From UBA9619 sp964630665 (GTDB taxonomy: Bacteria; Pseudomonadota; Gammaproteobacteria; Arenicellales; UBA868), in contig CAZVVN010000013.1 in NCBI GenBank assembly GCA_964630665.1, forward strand, positions 1 through 55,953: DNA of 55,953 bases. The letters run 5' to 3'. This document shows positions 17,366-26,421 of this stretch, piece by piece (the first letter of the stretch is position 1; every line of letters begins with the position of its first letter). The notes under the pieces were generated by a model. It did no database searches. It was given only the letters and a program-made list of their open reading frames with translations, and had not been told where the DNA came from. A program made the position numbers and the translations under genes.

Positions 17366-19553
17366 CGGACTCGGTCTCACCAGTGCCTTCACTGGCATGT
17401 AACAACGCTGCGTAGTAGCCGCCCTGCTGCCACAATTCGGCATGGGCTCCCCGTTCAGCGATTCGGCCAGCTTCAAGCACGATGATCTCATCACTGTCGC
17501 GAATCGTGCTCAACCGGTGGGCAACCATGATGCAGGTACAACCGCGGGCCAGCAGCCGCCCGGCGATCAGATGCTCTGTTTCCGCGTCGAGTGCGCTGGT
17601 CGCTTCATCGAGTACCAGTATGCTCGGATTACGCACCAGTGCCCGGGCGATCTCCAGCCGCTGGCGCTGTCCGCCCGACAGATTGGCACCAGCTTCAATC
17701 AACTGGCCATCGAGACCGCCCGGCAGGGCCAGGACGGTGTCGAGGATCTCTGCGTCGGTACAGGCCCGGATCAGTGATTCTTCCGACACGGTGGCGTCCC
17801 ACAGGGTCAGGTTGTCACGAACTGTTCCTGCGAACAGAAAAACCTCCTGGCTGACAACCGCCAGAGACGCCACCATGACATCCCGAGGAATCTGAGATCT
17901 TTCGTGGCCATCGATCAGTACCGTGCCCGTCCACGGCTGGTAGAGCCCGCAAATGATTTGTGCCAGGGTCGTTTTGCCCGAACCGCTGCCGCCGACCAGT
18001 GCCAGTCTTTTCCCAGGTGCGACGTTAATCGAGATGTCCTCGAACAGCGGTGGCTCGAGTGGGCTGTAACCGAATGTCACTCCGGAAACATTCACCTCCC
18101 CTTTCAGCGCGAGTGGCCAGTCATCCACAGGAACCTGTGCGCTCTGCTCCGGACCACTTGGCGCTTCAATGTCCAGCGGTGCTTCCAGCACGTCATCCAG
18201 TCGACGAAGATCTCCTTCCAGCTCCTGGATCTCGGCACCGAGGCTGACCAGGCTACCCACAGGTGCCTGAAAGCTTCCCATCAGAGCGGTAAACGCTATC
18301 AGGGTTCCGATTGACATGTCCCCGCCCATGACAGCCAGGCCACCGATCAGGTAGATGATCATGGTATTCAGAGAGTTGAGGATCACCGGCAGCATGCCCA
18401 GTGTCTGGGTAGACAGTTCCAGGTCCTGCATGCTGTTGATCGCCTTGGTGTAGCGACCCGACCAGCGGTGAAAAAAACTGGTCTCCTGCCCGGCTGCCTT
18501 GATGGTTTCCATCGACTGCAGTGCTGCAATCGAATCACCACTCACCTTGCCGAAGTCCTGGACTAGGCGCAGATTGGCATCGACTCGTTTCGAGCGCAGC
18601 AAGCGCAGGGCCAGAAAACTGACAGCCGCGAAGGCCACGCCGATCAGTGTCAGCACCCAGTTGTAGTACAGCATCAGGAAGAGGTAGAAAATCATCATCA
18701 CGACACTGAGCACGGTATCGGCGATTCGGCCCGACAGTGTCTCTGCAAGACCATCGTTCAGACCTTGGCGCGAAGCGATCTCTCCGGTGTAACGCTGTGA
18801 GTAGAACCCGGCAGGCAACCTGAGCAGGTGCCAGAAGAACTGGCTGGCCATGGAAATTGCCAGGTGCACTCGCAAGCGCCTGAGAAAGACAAATTTGGTC
18901 GCTTCTGCGAGCATCTTAAACAGGACCGTACCACCCATTGCTAGGACCAGAGGCAGTAGCCAGCTGACACGCTGTTCGCCAAGGATCCTGTCCAGGAAAA
19001 CCTGGGTGAAGGCCGGCAGCACCAGGCCGGGAACTGTCAAAAGGAGTCCCGCAAACAGAAGGTGATGTATAGCCGTACCTGAGTTCCGCAACCGTTCACG
19101 CACCGCACGGACCAGGCTCGGGCGCTGCCCGCCCCTGGTGAATTCTTCGCCGACCTCGAAGGTGAGCACCACGCCGGTGTACCCCTGATCGAATTCCGCC
19201 AGTGTCACTTTACGGTGACCGTGAGCCGGGTCATTCAGAAAGACAATGTCTTTTCGATGGTCCATACCTTCGACGACCAGGAAATGATTGAAATCCCAGA
19301 ACACAACAAACGGAAACTGGAGACCCGCAACATCGTCCAGGCTCACTTTCAGCCCTTTGGCGTTGAGTCCGTAACCCCGCGCTGCCTTGACAATGTTCGA
19401 GGCCTTGACGCCGTCCCTGGAGACACCACAGGCTGTTCGCAACTCCGTCAACGGCACCACCTTGCCGAAGTGTTCCAGTATGATTCCAAGGCTTGCAGCG
19501 CCACACTCGGTGATCTCCAGCTGCAGTAGCAGCGGTGTTTTCACGCGTTTCAC
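17358..19553 (-). CDS. NHLP bacteriocin export ABC transporter peptidase/permease/ATPase
   Basis: A 731-residue bifunctional exporter that should clip a leader peptide after a GG-type site and export the core. The N-terminal C39 domain is intact: Gln11 (oxyanion), Cys17 in ECGAAS, His90 in FNHFLV and Asp108 in LNDPAHG. The six-helix transmembrane domain spans about 150-450. The nucleotide-binding domain has Walker A GGSGSGKT near 524, LSGGQRQRL near 624 and VLDEATSALD. The GTG at 19553 starts two bases after the stop of the HlyD-like gene and puts Gln11/Cys17 at the usual distance from the N-terminus. Longer frames run back into that gene and are unlikely. Confidence 0.9.
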   Translation of the reverse strand: MKRVKTPLLLQLEITECGAASLGIILEHFGKVVPLTELRTACGVSRDGVKASNIVKAARGYGLNAKGLKVSLDDVAGLQFPFVVFWDFNHFLVVEGMDHRKDIVFLNDPAHGHRKVTLAEFDQGYTGVVLTFEVGEEFTRGGQRPSLVRAVRERLRNSGTAIHHLLFAGLLLTVPGLVLPAFTQVFLDRILGEQRVSWLLPLVLAMGGTVLFKMLAEATKFVFLRRLRVHLAISMASQFFWHLLRLPAGFYSQRYTGEIASRQGLNDGLAETLSGRIADTVLSVVMMIFYLFLMLYYNWVLTLIGVAFAAVSFLALRLLRSKRVDANLRLVQDFGKVSGDSIAALQSMETIKAAGQETSFFHRWSGRYTKAINSMQDLELSTQTLGMLPVILNSLNTMIIYLIGGLAVMGGDMSIGTLIAFTALMGSFQAPVGSLVSLGAEIQELEGDLRRLDDVLEAPLDIEAPSGPEQSAQVPVDDWPLALKGEVNVSGVTFGYSPLEPPLFEDISINVAPGKRLALVGGSGSGKTTLAQIICGLYQPWTGTVLIDGHERSQIPRDVMVASLAVVSQEVFLFAGTVRDNLTLWDATVSEESLIRACTDAEILDTVLALPGGLDGQLIEAGANLSGGQRQRLEIARALVRNPSILVLDEATSALDAETEHLIAGRLLARGCTCIMVAHRLSTIRDSDEIIVLEAGRIAERGAHAELWQQGGYYAALLHASEGTGETESDG

Positions 19554-19555
19554 CG

Positions 19556-21037
19556 TTACTGGTCCCACACCATGGGTCGGTCGACGCCAAGGCGGTAAAG
19601 TGCGGCCAGGCGCGCGAACGGTCTCTGGCGGCGATAAGTAACCTGCAGCGCAGCGGTCGTACCAGGCAGAATCACTGCGTCGGGACCGTTCTCTGAAGTC
19701 CACTGATAGCCGGTTTGACTGGTCTCGCTGCCCAGCAACGCGATGTGCGCTTCGATCACCCGGCCACCGGCCACCAATTCCCGTGCGAGTTGCTGGTTAC
19801 CGATGCTGTTGGCTACAGCAGCCTGCGAGACAGGAAATTCGGCCACCGATATCACCTGCCCGACAATGCTCCCGTAGCGCTCTTTGGGAAACGCTACGGG
19901 AGATACCCGGACCCGCATACCGGGAAACAAACGCCTGCCGTATGTGTCATTGAAATAGCCCAGCGCGACCAATTGATCAGTGCCGGAGGCATGATCAAGG
20001 TGTGCGATCCGCTCGCCGACTTCCACCTGACTACCGGCAGCAATATTAAGCTCGAGCACTTTGCCACCTTGTTGAACACGGATCTCGCGATCCCGTTCAA
20101 GCTGGGTTCTGTATGTGGCAATCCGTCGTTCGATTTCGCTGAGAGCACTCTCATCGCCCAGTGCAGCCTCAAGCACGTTTCGACGCAGCCGTGCACTGCG
20201 GTTTTTCAACTCCCCCAGCTTGAGCTCGAGTTCCGCCAGCTCGTGCTGACGTGTCGACAGTGCATTCCTCGCGTTGAGATTACTTTTGGTGGTTTCCGCA
20301 CCCTGGACCTCGAGTTCCTGCAGCCGGACCTCGATGTTGCGTCGTTTGATCTCACCCTCGTCAACGCGCCGCCGTGCGTCCTCGACGTTGTTCTCCGAGA
20401 CCAGGCCCTTTCTCTTGAGTTGAAGAAAACTGTCATGGCGCTCTGCCAGGGCGCCATTCAATTCCACGCGGACTGCTCTGGCATTCAATAACCCCCGTCG
20501 CTGGGCCTCCATCAGTGTCCGATTCTGGAGGGTCATCTCATCCAGGAATGCCTCTGCCTCTGAAACATAAGCACCCAGGTATTCGATGGAGGCCCGGATC
20601 ATTCGCTCCTCGCCTTTGATGGCCGCCAGGGCCAGTTCCAGGTGTTTTTCGCGCAGCCGCCCGAGAAGACGATTCCGCTGCAGCTGTTCCTGGTGCTCGG
20701 CCTCTAGATCAGAGAGTTTTCTGAGTGTTTCCGGTTGTTCCAGTTCAGCGACGACGGCACCGGCTTCCACCATGTCACCGACCTTGATCAGCCACTTTGA
20801 AAGGCGCCCGGTGCTGGACGACTCCAGCGGTCGAACTGTACCCGGAGCGATCAGAACACCTTCGCCGTGGCCACTGTCCGGCATGCTGCCCAGAACCCCC
20901 CACAGCAGCCCAAGTGCGACGAGAACGCCCAGCCCCAGCAGGGCAACGGACTCTTTGCGACCAATGACCCGGAGCGGCTCATCCAGCTGTTCTGGTGAGC
21001 GCAACCTCTCAAGCGAGGTTTTCCGGAAAATCTCCAT
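19556..21037 (-). CDS. NHLP bacteriocin-system secretion protein, HlyD-like (first adaptor)
   Basis: A 493-residue adaptor with the same plan as the HlyD-like protein at 12931-14418. The start MEIFRKTSLERLRSPEQLDEPLRV is followed by a membrane helix at about 30-49. A lipoyl half-motif (STGRLSKWLIKVGDMVEAGAVV), a long coiled coil and a second barrel half (GGKVLELNIAAGSQVEVGERI) follow. The two adaptors have clearly diverged in sequence, so they are not a recent tandem copy. It is translated just after the cyclic-nucleotide-domain gene (28 bp gap) and just before the peptidase-ABC gene. Confidence 0.85.
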   Translation of the reverse strand: MEIFRKTSLERLRSPEQLDEPLRVIGRKESVALLGLGVLVALGLLWGVLGSMPDSGHGEGVLIAPGTVRPLESSSTGRLSKWLIKVGDMVEAGAVVAELEQPETLRKLSDLEAEHQEQLQRNRLLGRLREKHLELALAAIKGEERMIRASIEYLGAYVSEAEAFLDEMTLQNRTLMEAQRRGLLNARAVRVELNGALAERHDSFLQLKRKGLVSENNVEDARRRVDEGEIKRRNIEVRLQELEVQGAETTKSNLNARNALSTRQHELAELELKLGELKNRSARLRRNVLEAALGDESALSEIERRIATYRTQLERDREIRVQQGGKVLELNIAAGSQVEVGERIAHLDHASGTDQLVALGYFNDTYGRRLFPGMRVRVSPVAFPKERYGSIVGQVISVAEFPVSQAAVANSIGNQQLARELVAGGRVIEAHIALLGSETSQTGYQWTSENGPDAVILPGTTAALQVTYRRQRPFARLAALYRLGVDRPMVWDQ

Positions 21038-21065
21038 ACGGAGTTTCTACGACTGACTGAAGGGG

Positions 21066-21596
21066 TCAGTCGAGCAGGCGTTGCCGGATCTGCTCGAAAC
21101 GCTGGGCGGAAAGATTAAGGCGATCCAGCAACTCAGGTGAGAGTTCGCGCGGATCATCGTCATCACTCAGACCCTGCTGGCCACCGTAGGCAAGCTGTCC
21201 GACCGATTCTCTCAGTCGATCTGCGAGCAACAGGCCGAGGGCCCGGTAAAAACGGCTCGAGAACGCCGTGTCGGTCCGCAGGCGGCCGTCGACCCGCTGT
21301 TTGGGCACAGCCATCACGATCGAGTTATCCAGGGCGACAACGGTCGCGTTGGGTGGTCTGGAATCCAGAAAAGAAAGCTCGCCGACGATCTCACCGCTGC
21401 CGATCTGCGCGATCTCGACTGAACCATCAATCGAGACTCCAAAACGTCCCCGCAGAACGAAGAAAACCTCCTCAATGGGCTGGCCCTGCTGGATCAGCAT
21501 CGTGCCTTCGGTCACGTGTTGGCGCCGCCCGGTACCGATCAGCCAGTCGACGTCCTGGTCGGTAAACTCGCCCAGCATGTAGAGTACTTTCTTCAT
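21066..21596 (-). CDS. Cyclic nucleotide-binding domain protein heading the export cassette
   Basis: A 176-residue protein with one cyclic-nucleotide-binding beta-roll (residues about 10-115: LIQQGQPIEEVFFVLRG, then GEIVGELSFLD) and a charged C-terminal tail. It has no DNA-binding domain, so it is unlikely to act as a transcription factor. The phosphate-binding cassette keeps Glu in GELS but has Asn (PPNATV) where cAMP binders have Arg. It may therefore bind another ligand or none. The start at 21596 was chosen for its strong purine-rich SD (GGGAAAAGGG). As first gene of the operon it may gate exporter activity; this is inference. Confidence 0.8.
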   Translation of the reverse strand: MKKVLYMLGEFTDQDVDWLIGTGRRQHVTEGTMLIQQGQPIEEVFFVLRGRFGVSIDGSVEIAQIGSGEIVGELSFLDSRPPNATVVALDNSIVMAVPKQRVDGRLRTDTAFSSRFYRALGLLLADRLRESVGQLAYGGQQGLSDDDDPRELSPELLDRLNLSAQRFEQIRQRLLD

Positions 21597-21729
21597 CCCT
21601 TTTCCCCTTCCCCGTCGTATACCGACATGCTTTTCTGAACCGGTCAATCACCCCGGACCGTCCGTTAGATCCCTGTTGCAAATTCTATCGGAAAAACAAG
21701 GGCCTCAGCCGTGGCGGACTACCGGGGAA

Positions 21730-22539
21730 TCACCCTGAGAGCTGATTTTGCCACTGACCCACAATGCGCAGCAGGTGATCCAGGCCGGTGCTTAGCGCTG
21801 CAGGCCCGGGTTGCAGGATCTCCGCTGACTTGATCTCGTGCAACGCCCCCGCTGAGACAGCCGGAATCACATCCCAGCCCGGACGGGCTGCAACTTTCTC
21901 GCTGCGAAATTTTTTCCCGCACCACGAACCGATAATGATGTCCGGTGCCCGCCGGATGACTTCGCCGGGATCCGCGATGATCCGGCTCTTGCCATCCGCA
22001 CAGGCAGCAAGTTCCGGAAAGATATCCTCGCCGCCGGCGATGCTGATCAGTTCCGAGACCCAGCGGATCGCCGAGATCTGTGGTTCGTCCCACTCTTCGA
22101 AATAGACCCTTGGCCGGTGCCCACGGCGAGCTGTCTGGCGACGGCATTCGAGGATCCTGTTCTCATAGCCGGTGGCCAGCTGATCCGCCCGCTTACCGGC
22201 GCCGACCATTCCACCCAGCGTCCGGATCATCTTGAGGATCCCGTCTACTGAACGATGATTGAAAACCAGCACCGTGATTCCCCGACCAATCAGATCGGCG
22301 GCAATCTCAGCCTGCAGATCCGAGAAGCCAAGGACCAGGTCGGGAGCCAGGTCAAGTATCCGTTCGATCTTTGCACTGGTAAATGCCGAGATTCTGGGTT
22401 TTTCCTTTCTTGCTTTGCTTGGTCGAACCGTATATCCCGAAATCCCGACGATCCGGTCCTCTTCACCCAACAGATAAAGAGTCTCCGTGGTTTCCTCGGT
22501 CAGACAGACGATCCGTTCCGGATAACGAGCGCTCATCAT
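21730..22539 (-). CDS. BtuF/FepB-type substrate-binding protein without signal peptide
   Basis: A 269-residue protein with the periplasmic-binding-protein class III fold used for cobalamin and siderophores: RIVCLTEETTETLYLLGEEDRIVGISGYTVRP, then KIERILDLAPDLVLGFSDLQ and later RRAPDIIIGSW. No signal peptide, lipobox or transmembrane segment is seen from the ATGs at 22539 and 22536. The upstream frame overlaps the divergent gene and is not signal-like. No permease or ATPase genes (btuCD) adjoin it. Such stand-alone versions are often labelled cobalamin-binding protein; ligand and location are unproven. Confidence 0.75.
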   Translation of the reverse strand: MMSARYPERIVCLTEETTETLYLLGEEDRIVGISGYTVRPSKARKEKPRISAFTSAKIERILDLAPDLVLGFSDLQAEIAADLIGRGITVLVFNHRSVDGILKMIRTLGGMVGAGKRADQLATGYENRILECRRQTARRGHRPRVYFEEWDEPQISAIRWVSELISIAGGEDIFPELAACADGKSRIIADPGEVIRRAPDIIIGSWCGKKFRSEKVAARPGWDVIPAVSAGALHEIKSAEILQPGPAALSTGLDHLLRIVGQWQNQLSG

Positions 22540-22630
22540 TAAATCGTGGCTGCCGGTGGTAACATTCGCACTTAAGTTCAGGCCTTGTTCCCGCCCCTGC
22601 TTCGAAGTCAACGTCCAGCCACAGCCCGCA

Positions 22631-23509
22631 ATGATATCGCGCCCGCGCCGATCGGTTCTGTTTATGCCAGGTGACAATTCCCGTGCCCAGCAAAAGGCAA
22701 GCGGGCTTGCCGCGGACGTCATCATTCTGGATCTGGAAGATGCCGTGGCCCCGGCGAACAAGGAGGTAGCCCGCGATCAGGTCCTGACAACGCTTGGGAA
22801 AAGCCCTTTCGGCAAGCGGGAAGTCGTTGTTCGCATCAACCGGCTTGATTCACCCTGGGGCGTTGACGACCTTGCGGCACTGTCCCAGGTGCACCCCGAC
22901 GCGATCCTGCTGCCCAAGATCGAGTCAGCTGACGAGCTGTTCCGAGCCGCTGTAACCTTAAGTGCGCAAGGCATACCGACAGATATCGGTCTGTGGGCCA
23001 TGGTAGAAACGCCCCGCGGCATCCTGAGCATCGAAGATATTACCAACGCCAGCGGGCGGCTGGCCTGCCTTGTCCTTGGTACCGGGGATCTTGCCAGTGG
23101 TATGCGGATCACAGGTGCTGACCAGGACGGATCCGGCCTGGTCTATGCCCTTTCCCGCTGCGTTCTTGCGGCACGGGCCAGCGGTCTGGACGTGATCGAT
23201 GGCGTGTTCTTCGACCTGGCCGACAGCGCTGGCTTCAGGGTGAGTTGTAAGCAGGGTCGGCAACTCGGTTTTGACGGCAAGAGTCTGATTCATCCAGACC
23301 AGATCGACATTGCCAACGGGGTTTTCTCACCGCAACCCGACTCAATAGACCACGCCCGCCGGGTGATCGAGGCCTGGGATGCGGCAGCCGGAGACGAACG
23401 TGGTGTGCTGGTCGTCGACAACCGGCTGGTTGAGTCACTGCATGTCCGCGATGCCCGCCGACTGCTGGCACTGCGCGACGCCATAAACGCCCTTGCCGCA
23501 GACCCCTGA
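22631..23509 (+). CDS. CitE-like CoA ester lyase (HpcH/HpaI family)
   Basis: A 292-residue TIM-barrel lyase. Motifs: LFMPGDNSRAQQKA at the start, VIILDLEDAVAP with metal/CoA-site acids, DAILLPKIESADEL (metal-binding Glu), WAMVETPRGILS, GTGDLASGMR, and GKSLIHPDQIDIAN near the end. The family cleaves or hydrolyses malyl-, citramalyl- or beta-methylmalyl-CoA-type esters; the exact substrate cannot be read. The ATG at 22631 fits the family's compact N-terminus; an upstream ATG at 22556 adds 25 unconserved residues. It is divergent from the BtuF-like gene across about 90 bp. Confidence 0.82.
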   Translation: MISRPRRSVLFMPGDNSRAQQKASGLAADVIILDLEDAVAPANKEVARDQVLTTLGKSPFGKREVVVRINRLDSPWGVDDLAALSQVHPDAILLPKIESADELFRAAVTLSAQGIPTDIGLWAMVETPRGILSIEDITNASGRLACLVLGTGDLASGMRITGADQDGSGLVYALSRCVLAARASGLDVIDGVFFDLADSAGFRVSCKQGRQLGFDGKSLIHPDQIDIANGVFSPQPDSIDHARRVIEAWDAAAGDERGVLVVDNRLVESLHVRDARRLLALRDAINALAADP

Positions 23510-23515
23510 CTGACA

Positions 23516-24748
23516 GTGTCCGGCACCCGCAGAGCCTTTCTGGGTTATACCGCCCTTGCCGGCGCCACCGTGCTGGCCGGGGCCGCCGGGATGCGGGGAG
23601 TCCGTCTCCCGCCCCTGCGCTTCGACCCTGATCCTGCACCCCGTTCAGCCCGGCACAGTCGTCTGGGATTCGGCGCCCAGGGCGACGGCGCATATTTCCA
23701 GCGAGAGGATGAAGATCAGCTCGTCTGGCGTGCTTTTGTGCCGGAGCCGACCCTCCGCACCAATGGAAGGTTCACCCTGCGCGTGGGCAACATCCATCCC
23801 CGGGCACACCTGACTGTCGAAGGTGAGGTCAGCCTGCTCAGTGAAAAGGCCCAAGGTCTGTTCCGGCAGGTGACCGGCAGGACCGACAATGGCGCCGCGA
23901 TCCTGCGGTGGACCTTGCCACACAACGAGAGTTATCGCTTCACTGCAATCGGTGACACCGGTGGTGACCGTGAGCTGGCCTGGGCTCTCGAGCGCTCGCG
24001 GCAGCTGGGTGCGCACTTCATACTGCACCTGGGCGACATCTACTATCAGCCGGGGGACTACGACCGGGCGGTAGCTGCCCTGGCCGGTTCGCCGCTGCCG
24101 GTCTACACCACCGCCGGCAACCACGACGTGCACAAAGGGCTGGACTGGTCGCTGGCCGATCAGTTCCTCAGCCGCATCGGCCCCACCAACAGCACTTTCC
24201 AACTGGGCGGCATCCAGTTCGTCAACCTGGACAGCGCAGCCGACACCATTCCCGGGTCGGGCGGTGGCCGGGGCCGGCTGCTGCGAGCCCTGCCCGCCCT
24301 TGCCGACAATCCGGGAATACGCGACTACGTGGTCTTCACTCACCGTCCGATCAGTGACCCGCGGCCGGTGGATTCCCGGCCCAGCGACCACAGCATAAAG
24401 AGGCTGGGAGAAGACAACTGGCTGTACAAAGAACTCACCCGCCGCGGCGTCAGCAATATCCTCAACGGCCATATCCACAACACATTCGAAGTACAGGACC
24501 GGCAACTCAACGTCTGGATAGCCGGGGAGGGACTCGCCCACCGCGATATCGTGCATGGCAAGCAGGTCGCCCGGATACTGGTCGGAGACGTAGCCCCTGG
24601 TCAGGCAGTGGACTATCACTGGGAGGAACTGGCGATGCCCTTCGAATCCCATTGCAACCGGCGCCTGCGCCAAGAGATGGAGAAATATGCTGGACACTTC
24701 GCCGAGCAACTCGAGCGTCTCGCGCAGGCCTGCAGCAAGGGTAACTGA
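23516..24748 (+). CDS. Tat-exported metallophosphoesterase
   Basis: A 410-residue calcineurin-like phosphoesterase. The N-terminus SGTRRAFLGYTALAGATVLAG carries a twin-arginine signal, so the protein should fold and load metals before export. Metal-site blocks in order: GDTGGD, LHLGDIYY, TAGNHDVH, FTHRP and LNGHIHN. A beta-rich domain of about 110 residues precedes the catalytic part. The start is GTG, six bases after the citE-like stop, with no clear SD, suggesting coupled translation. Substrate unknown. Confidence 0.82.
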   Translation: MSGTRRAFLGYTALAGATVLAGAAGMRGVRLPPLRFDPDPAPRSARHSRLGFGAQGDGAYFQREDEDQLVWRAFVPEPTLRTNGRFTLRVGNIHPRAHLTVEGEVSLLSEKAQGLFRQVTGRTDNGAAILRWTLPHNESYRFTAIGDTGGDRELAWALERSRQLGAHFILHLGDIYYQPGDYDRAVAALAGSPLPVYTTAGNHDVHKGLDWSLADQFLSRIGPTNSTFQLGGIQFVNLDSAADTIPGSGGGRGRLLRALPALADNPGIRDYVVFTHRPISDPRPVDSRPSDHSIKRLGEDNWLYKELTRRGVSNILNGHIHNTFEVQDRQLNVWIAGEGLAHRDIVHGKQVARILVGDVAPGQAVDYHWEELAMPFESHCNRRLRQEMEKYAGHFAEQLERLAQACSKGN

Positions 24749-24817
24749 GCCTGATGATCCTACTGAAGACTACAATTGAGGCCTGCACAAAGCGCAACTG
24801 AAGGCAAAACTCAAGAT

Positions 24818-26401
24818 ATGTTCACCAGGATAGACCCCGATCATCGTCACGCCTCCCGGCGCTCCAGCGTCTATGCCCGCAATGTTGTCGCGGCCTCACA
24901 GCCCCTGGCTGCCCAGGCCGGGCTGCAGGCAATTCGCAATGGCGGCAATGCTGTAGATGCTGCCATTGCCACTGCCACCACCCTGACAGTTGTCGAGCCG
25001 ACGATGAATGGCATCGGCAGTGACGGCTTCGTGATCGTTGCCGACAATCGTGGGATCCACGGTTTCAACGGCAGCGGGCGCTCACCGACAGCGTGGACAC
25101 CGGAAAGGTTCGCCGGATTGCCGGCAATGCCTGAACACGGCTGGGACACCATTACTGTGCCCGGCGCCGTCGACACCTGGGTCAGGCTTTCCGAGCGGTT
25201 CGGCCGCCTGCCATTCGAACGACTGTTTGAAGACGCCATCGCTTACGCGACCGACGGCTATGCAGTATCGCCGGTCGTCGCCCGTGGCTGGGCCCGGGCT
25301 GCCGAGGAATACGGCCACTTCGACGGGTTTCGAACAACGTTCATGCCCCACGGTCGTGCACCTGTCGCTGGCGAGACCTTTAAGTCTTCTGCGATGGCCG
25401 ATACCCTTGGCAAGATTGCCACCACCCGGGGGGAAAGTTTTTACCGGGGAGAACTGGCAAAACTGATAGTGGCAGATGCTGCGCGGCTGGGCGGCGTAAT
25501 GACCGGCGATGACCTTGCCAGCCACGAGGGATTCTGGACCGAATGTGTCAGTCACGATTTCCTGGACCTGACTGTTCATGAGATTCCGCCAAACGGCCAG
25601 GGAATTGCCGCACTCATTGCCCTGGGTATCCTTGATCACCTGAACATCGGTGATCACGCGCCGGATTCCGCCGACAGTGTGCACCTGCAGGTCGAGGCCA
25701 TGAAAGCCGCGTTCGCAGAGACCCATCGCCATGTGTCCGATCCAGAAACGATGCAGGTCACGGTCGGGCAGTTGCTGGACCCGGTACATCTGCGCCGCTG
25801 CGCAGAGCGCATTGACCTGCAACGTGCTGCTTTCCCGAAAGCACAGATCACACCAGACCAGGGGACCGTATACCTGGCCACGGCAGATGCAAGCGGCATG
25901 ATGGTGTCGTGGATCCAATCGAACTACCACGGCTTCGGCTCGGGCATTGTCGTTCCCAACACCGGCATCAGCCTTCAGAACCGTGGCCGGGGATTTTCTC
26001 TGCTGCCCGGCCACCCGAACCAGGTCGCCGGGGGAAAACGCCCATTTCACACCATCATTCCGGCGTTCGTCACCCGCGACGACCTGCCCCTGATGGCCTT
26101 TGGGGTCATGGGCGGCCACCACCAGCCCCAGGGCCATACCCAGATGATGATTCGACTCTTTTGCCAGGGGGCATCGCCGCAGCAGGCACTGGATGCACCG
26201 CGCTGGCACATCCACGAGGACTTCTCACTGTGCCTTGAACCGGCCCTATCGGGGCTGCATGAAGACCTCGCCCGCCGCGGTCAGCAGTTCAACGAACCGA
26301 AGATCGGTTCTTTCGGGGGCGGCCAGATCGTTCTGAAAGAGGGCGACGGCTATGTCACAGGCTCTGACCCACGCAAAGATGGCCAGGCGGTGGGCTACTG
26401 A
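24818..26401 (+). CDS. Gamma-glutamyltransferase family protein
   Basis: A 527-residue Ntn-hydrolase precursor of the GGT family. The large-subunit start GGNAVDAAIATATTLTVVEPTMNGIGSDGF is typical. The processing Thr begins the small subunit at about residue 350 (QGTVYLATAD), followed by FGSGIVVPNTGISLQNRG. The family transfers or hydrolyses gamma-glutamyl groups of glutathione or related amides. No signal peptide is seen, so unlike E. coli Ggt this one looks cytoplasmic. The ATG at 24818 is preferred over an upstream TTG. It lies 20 bp before the DHCR24-like gene. Confidence 0.85.
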   Translation: MFTRIDPDHRHASRRSSVYARNVVAASQPLAAQAGLQAIRNGGNAVDAAIATATTLTVVEPTMNGIGSDGFVIVADNRGIHGFNGSGRSPTAWTPERFAGLPAMPEHGWDTITVPGAVDTWVRLSERFGRLPFERLFEDAIAYATDGYAVSPVVARGWARAAEEYGHFDGFRTTFMPHGRAPVAGETFKSSAMADTLGKIATTRGESFYRGELAKLIVADAARLGGVMTGDDLASHEGFWTECVSHDFLDLTVHEIPPNGQGIAALIALGILDHLNIGDHAPDSADSVHLQVEAMKAAFAETHRHVSDPETMQVTVGQLLDPVHLRRCAERIDLQRAAFPKAQITPDQGTVYLATADASGMMVSWIQSNYHGFGSGIVVPNTGISLQNRGRGFSLLPGHPNQVAGGKRPFHTIIPAFVTRDDLPLMAFGVMGGHHQPQGHTQMMIRLFCQGASPQQALDAPRWHIHEDFSLCLEPALSGLHEDLARRGQQFNEPKIGSFGGGQIVLKEGDGYVTGSDPRKDGQAVGY

Positions 26402-26421
26402 CTCGCCAGCCAAGGACAGTC

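Noticed and set aside
14459..17494. 1011-residue version of the second ABC subunit
   Set aside because: The added 43 residues lie inside the preceding gene and are not conserved-looking; the ATG at 17365 is well placed.
22540..22630. Cobalamin riboswitch between the BtuF-like and CitE-like genes
   Set aside because: The gap is only about 90 bp and lacks the B12-box consensus.
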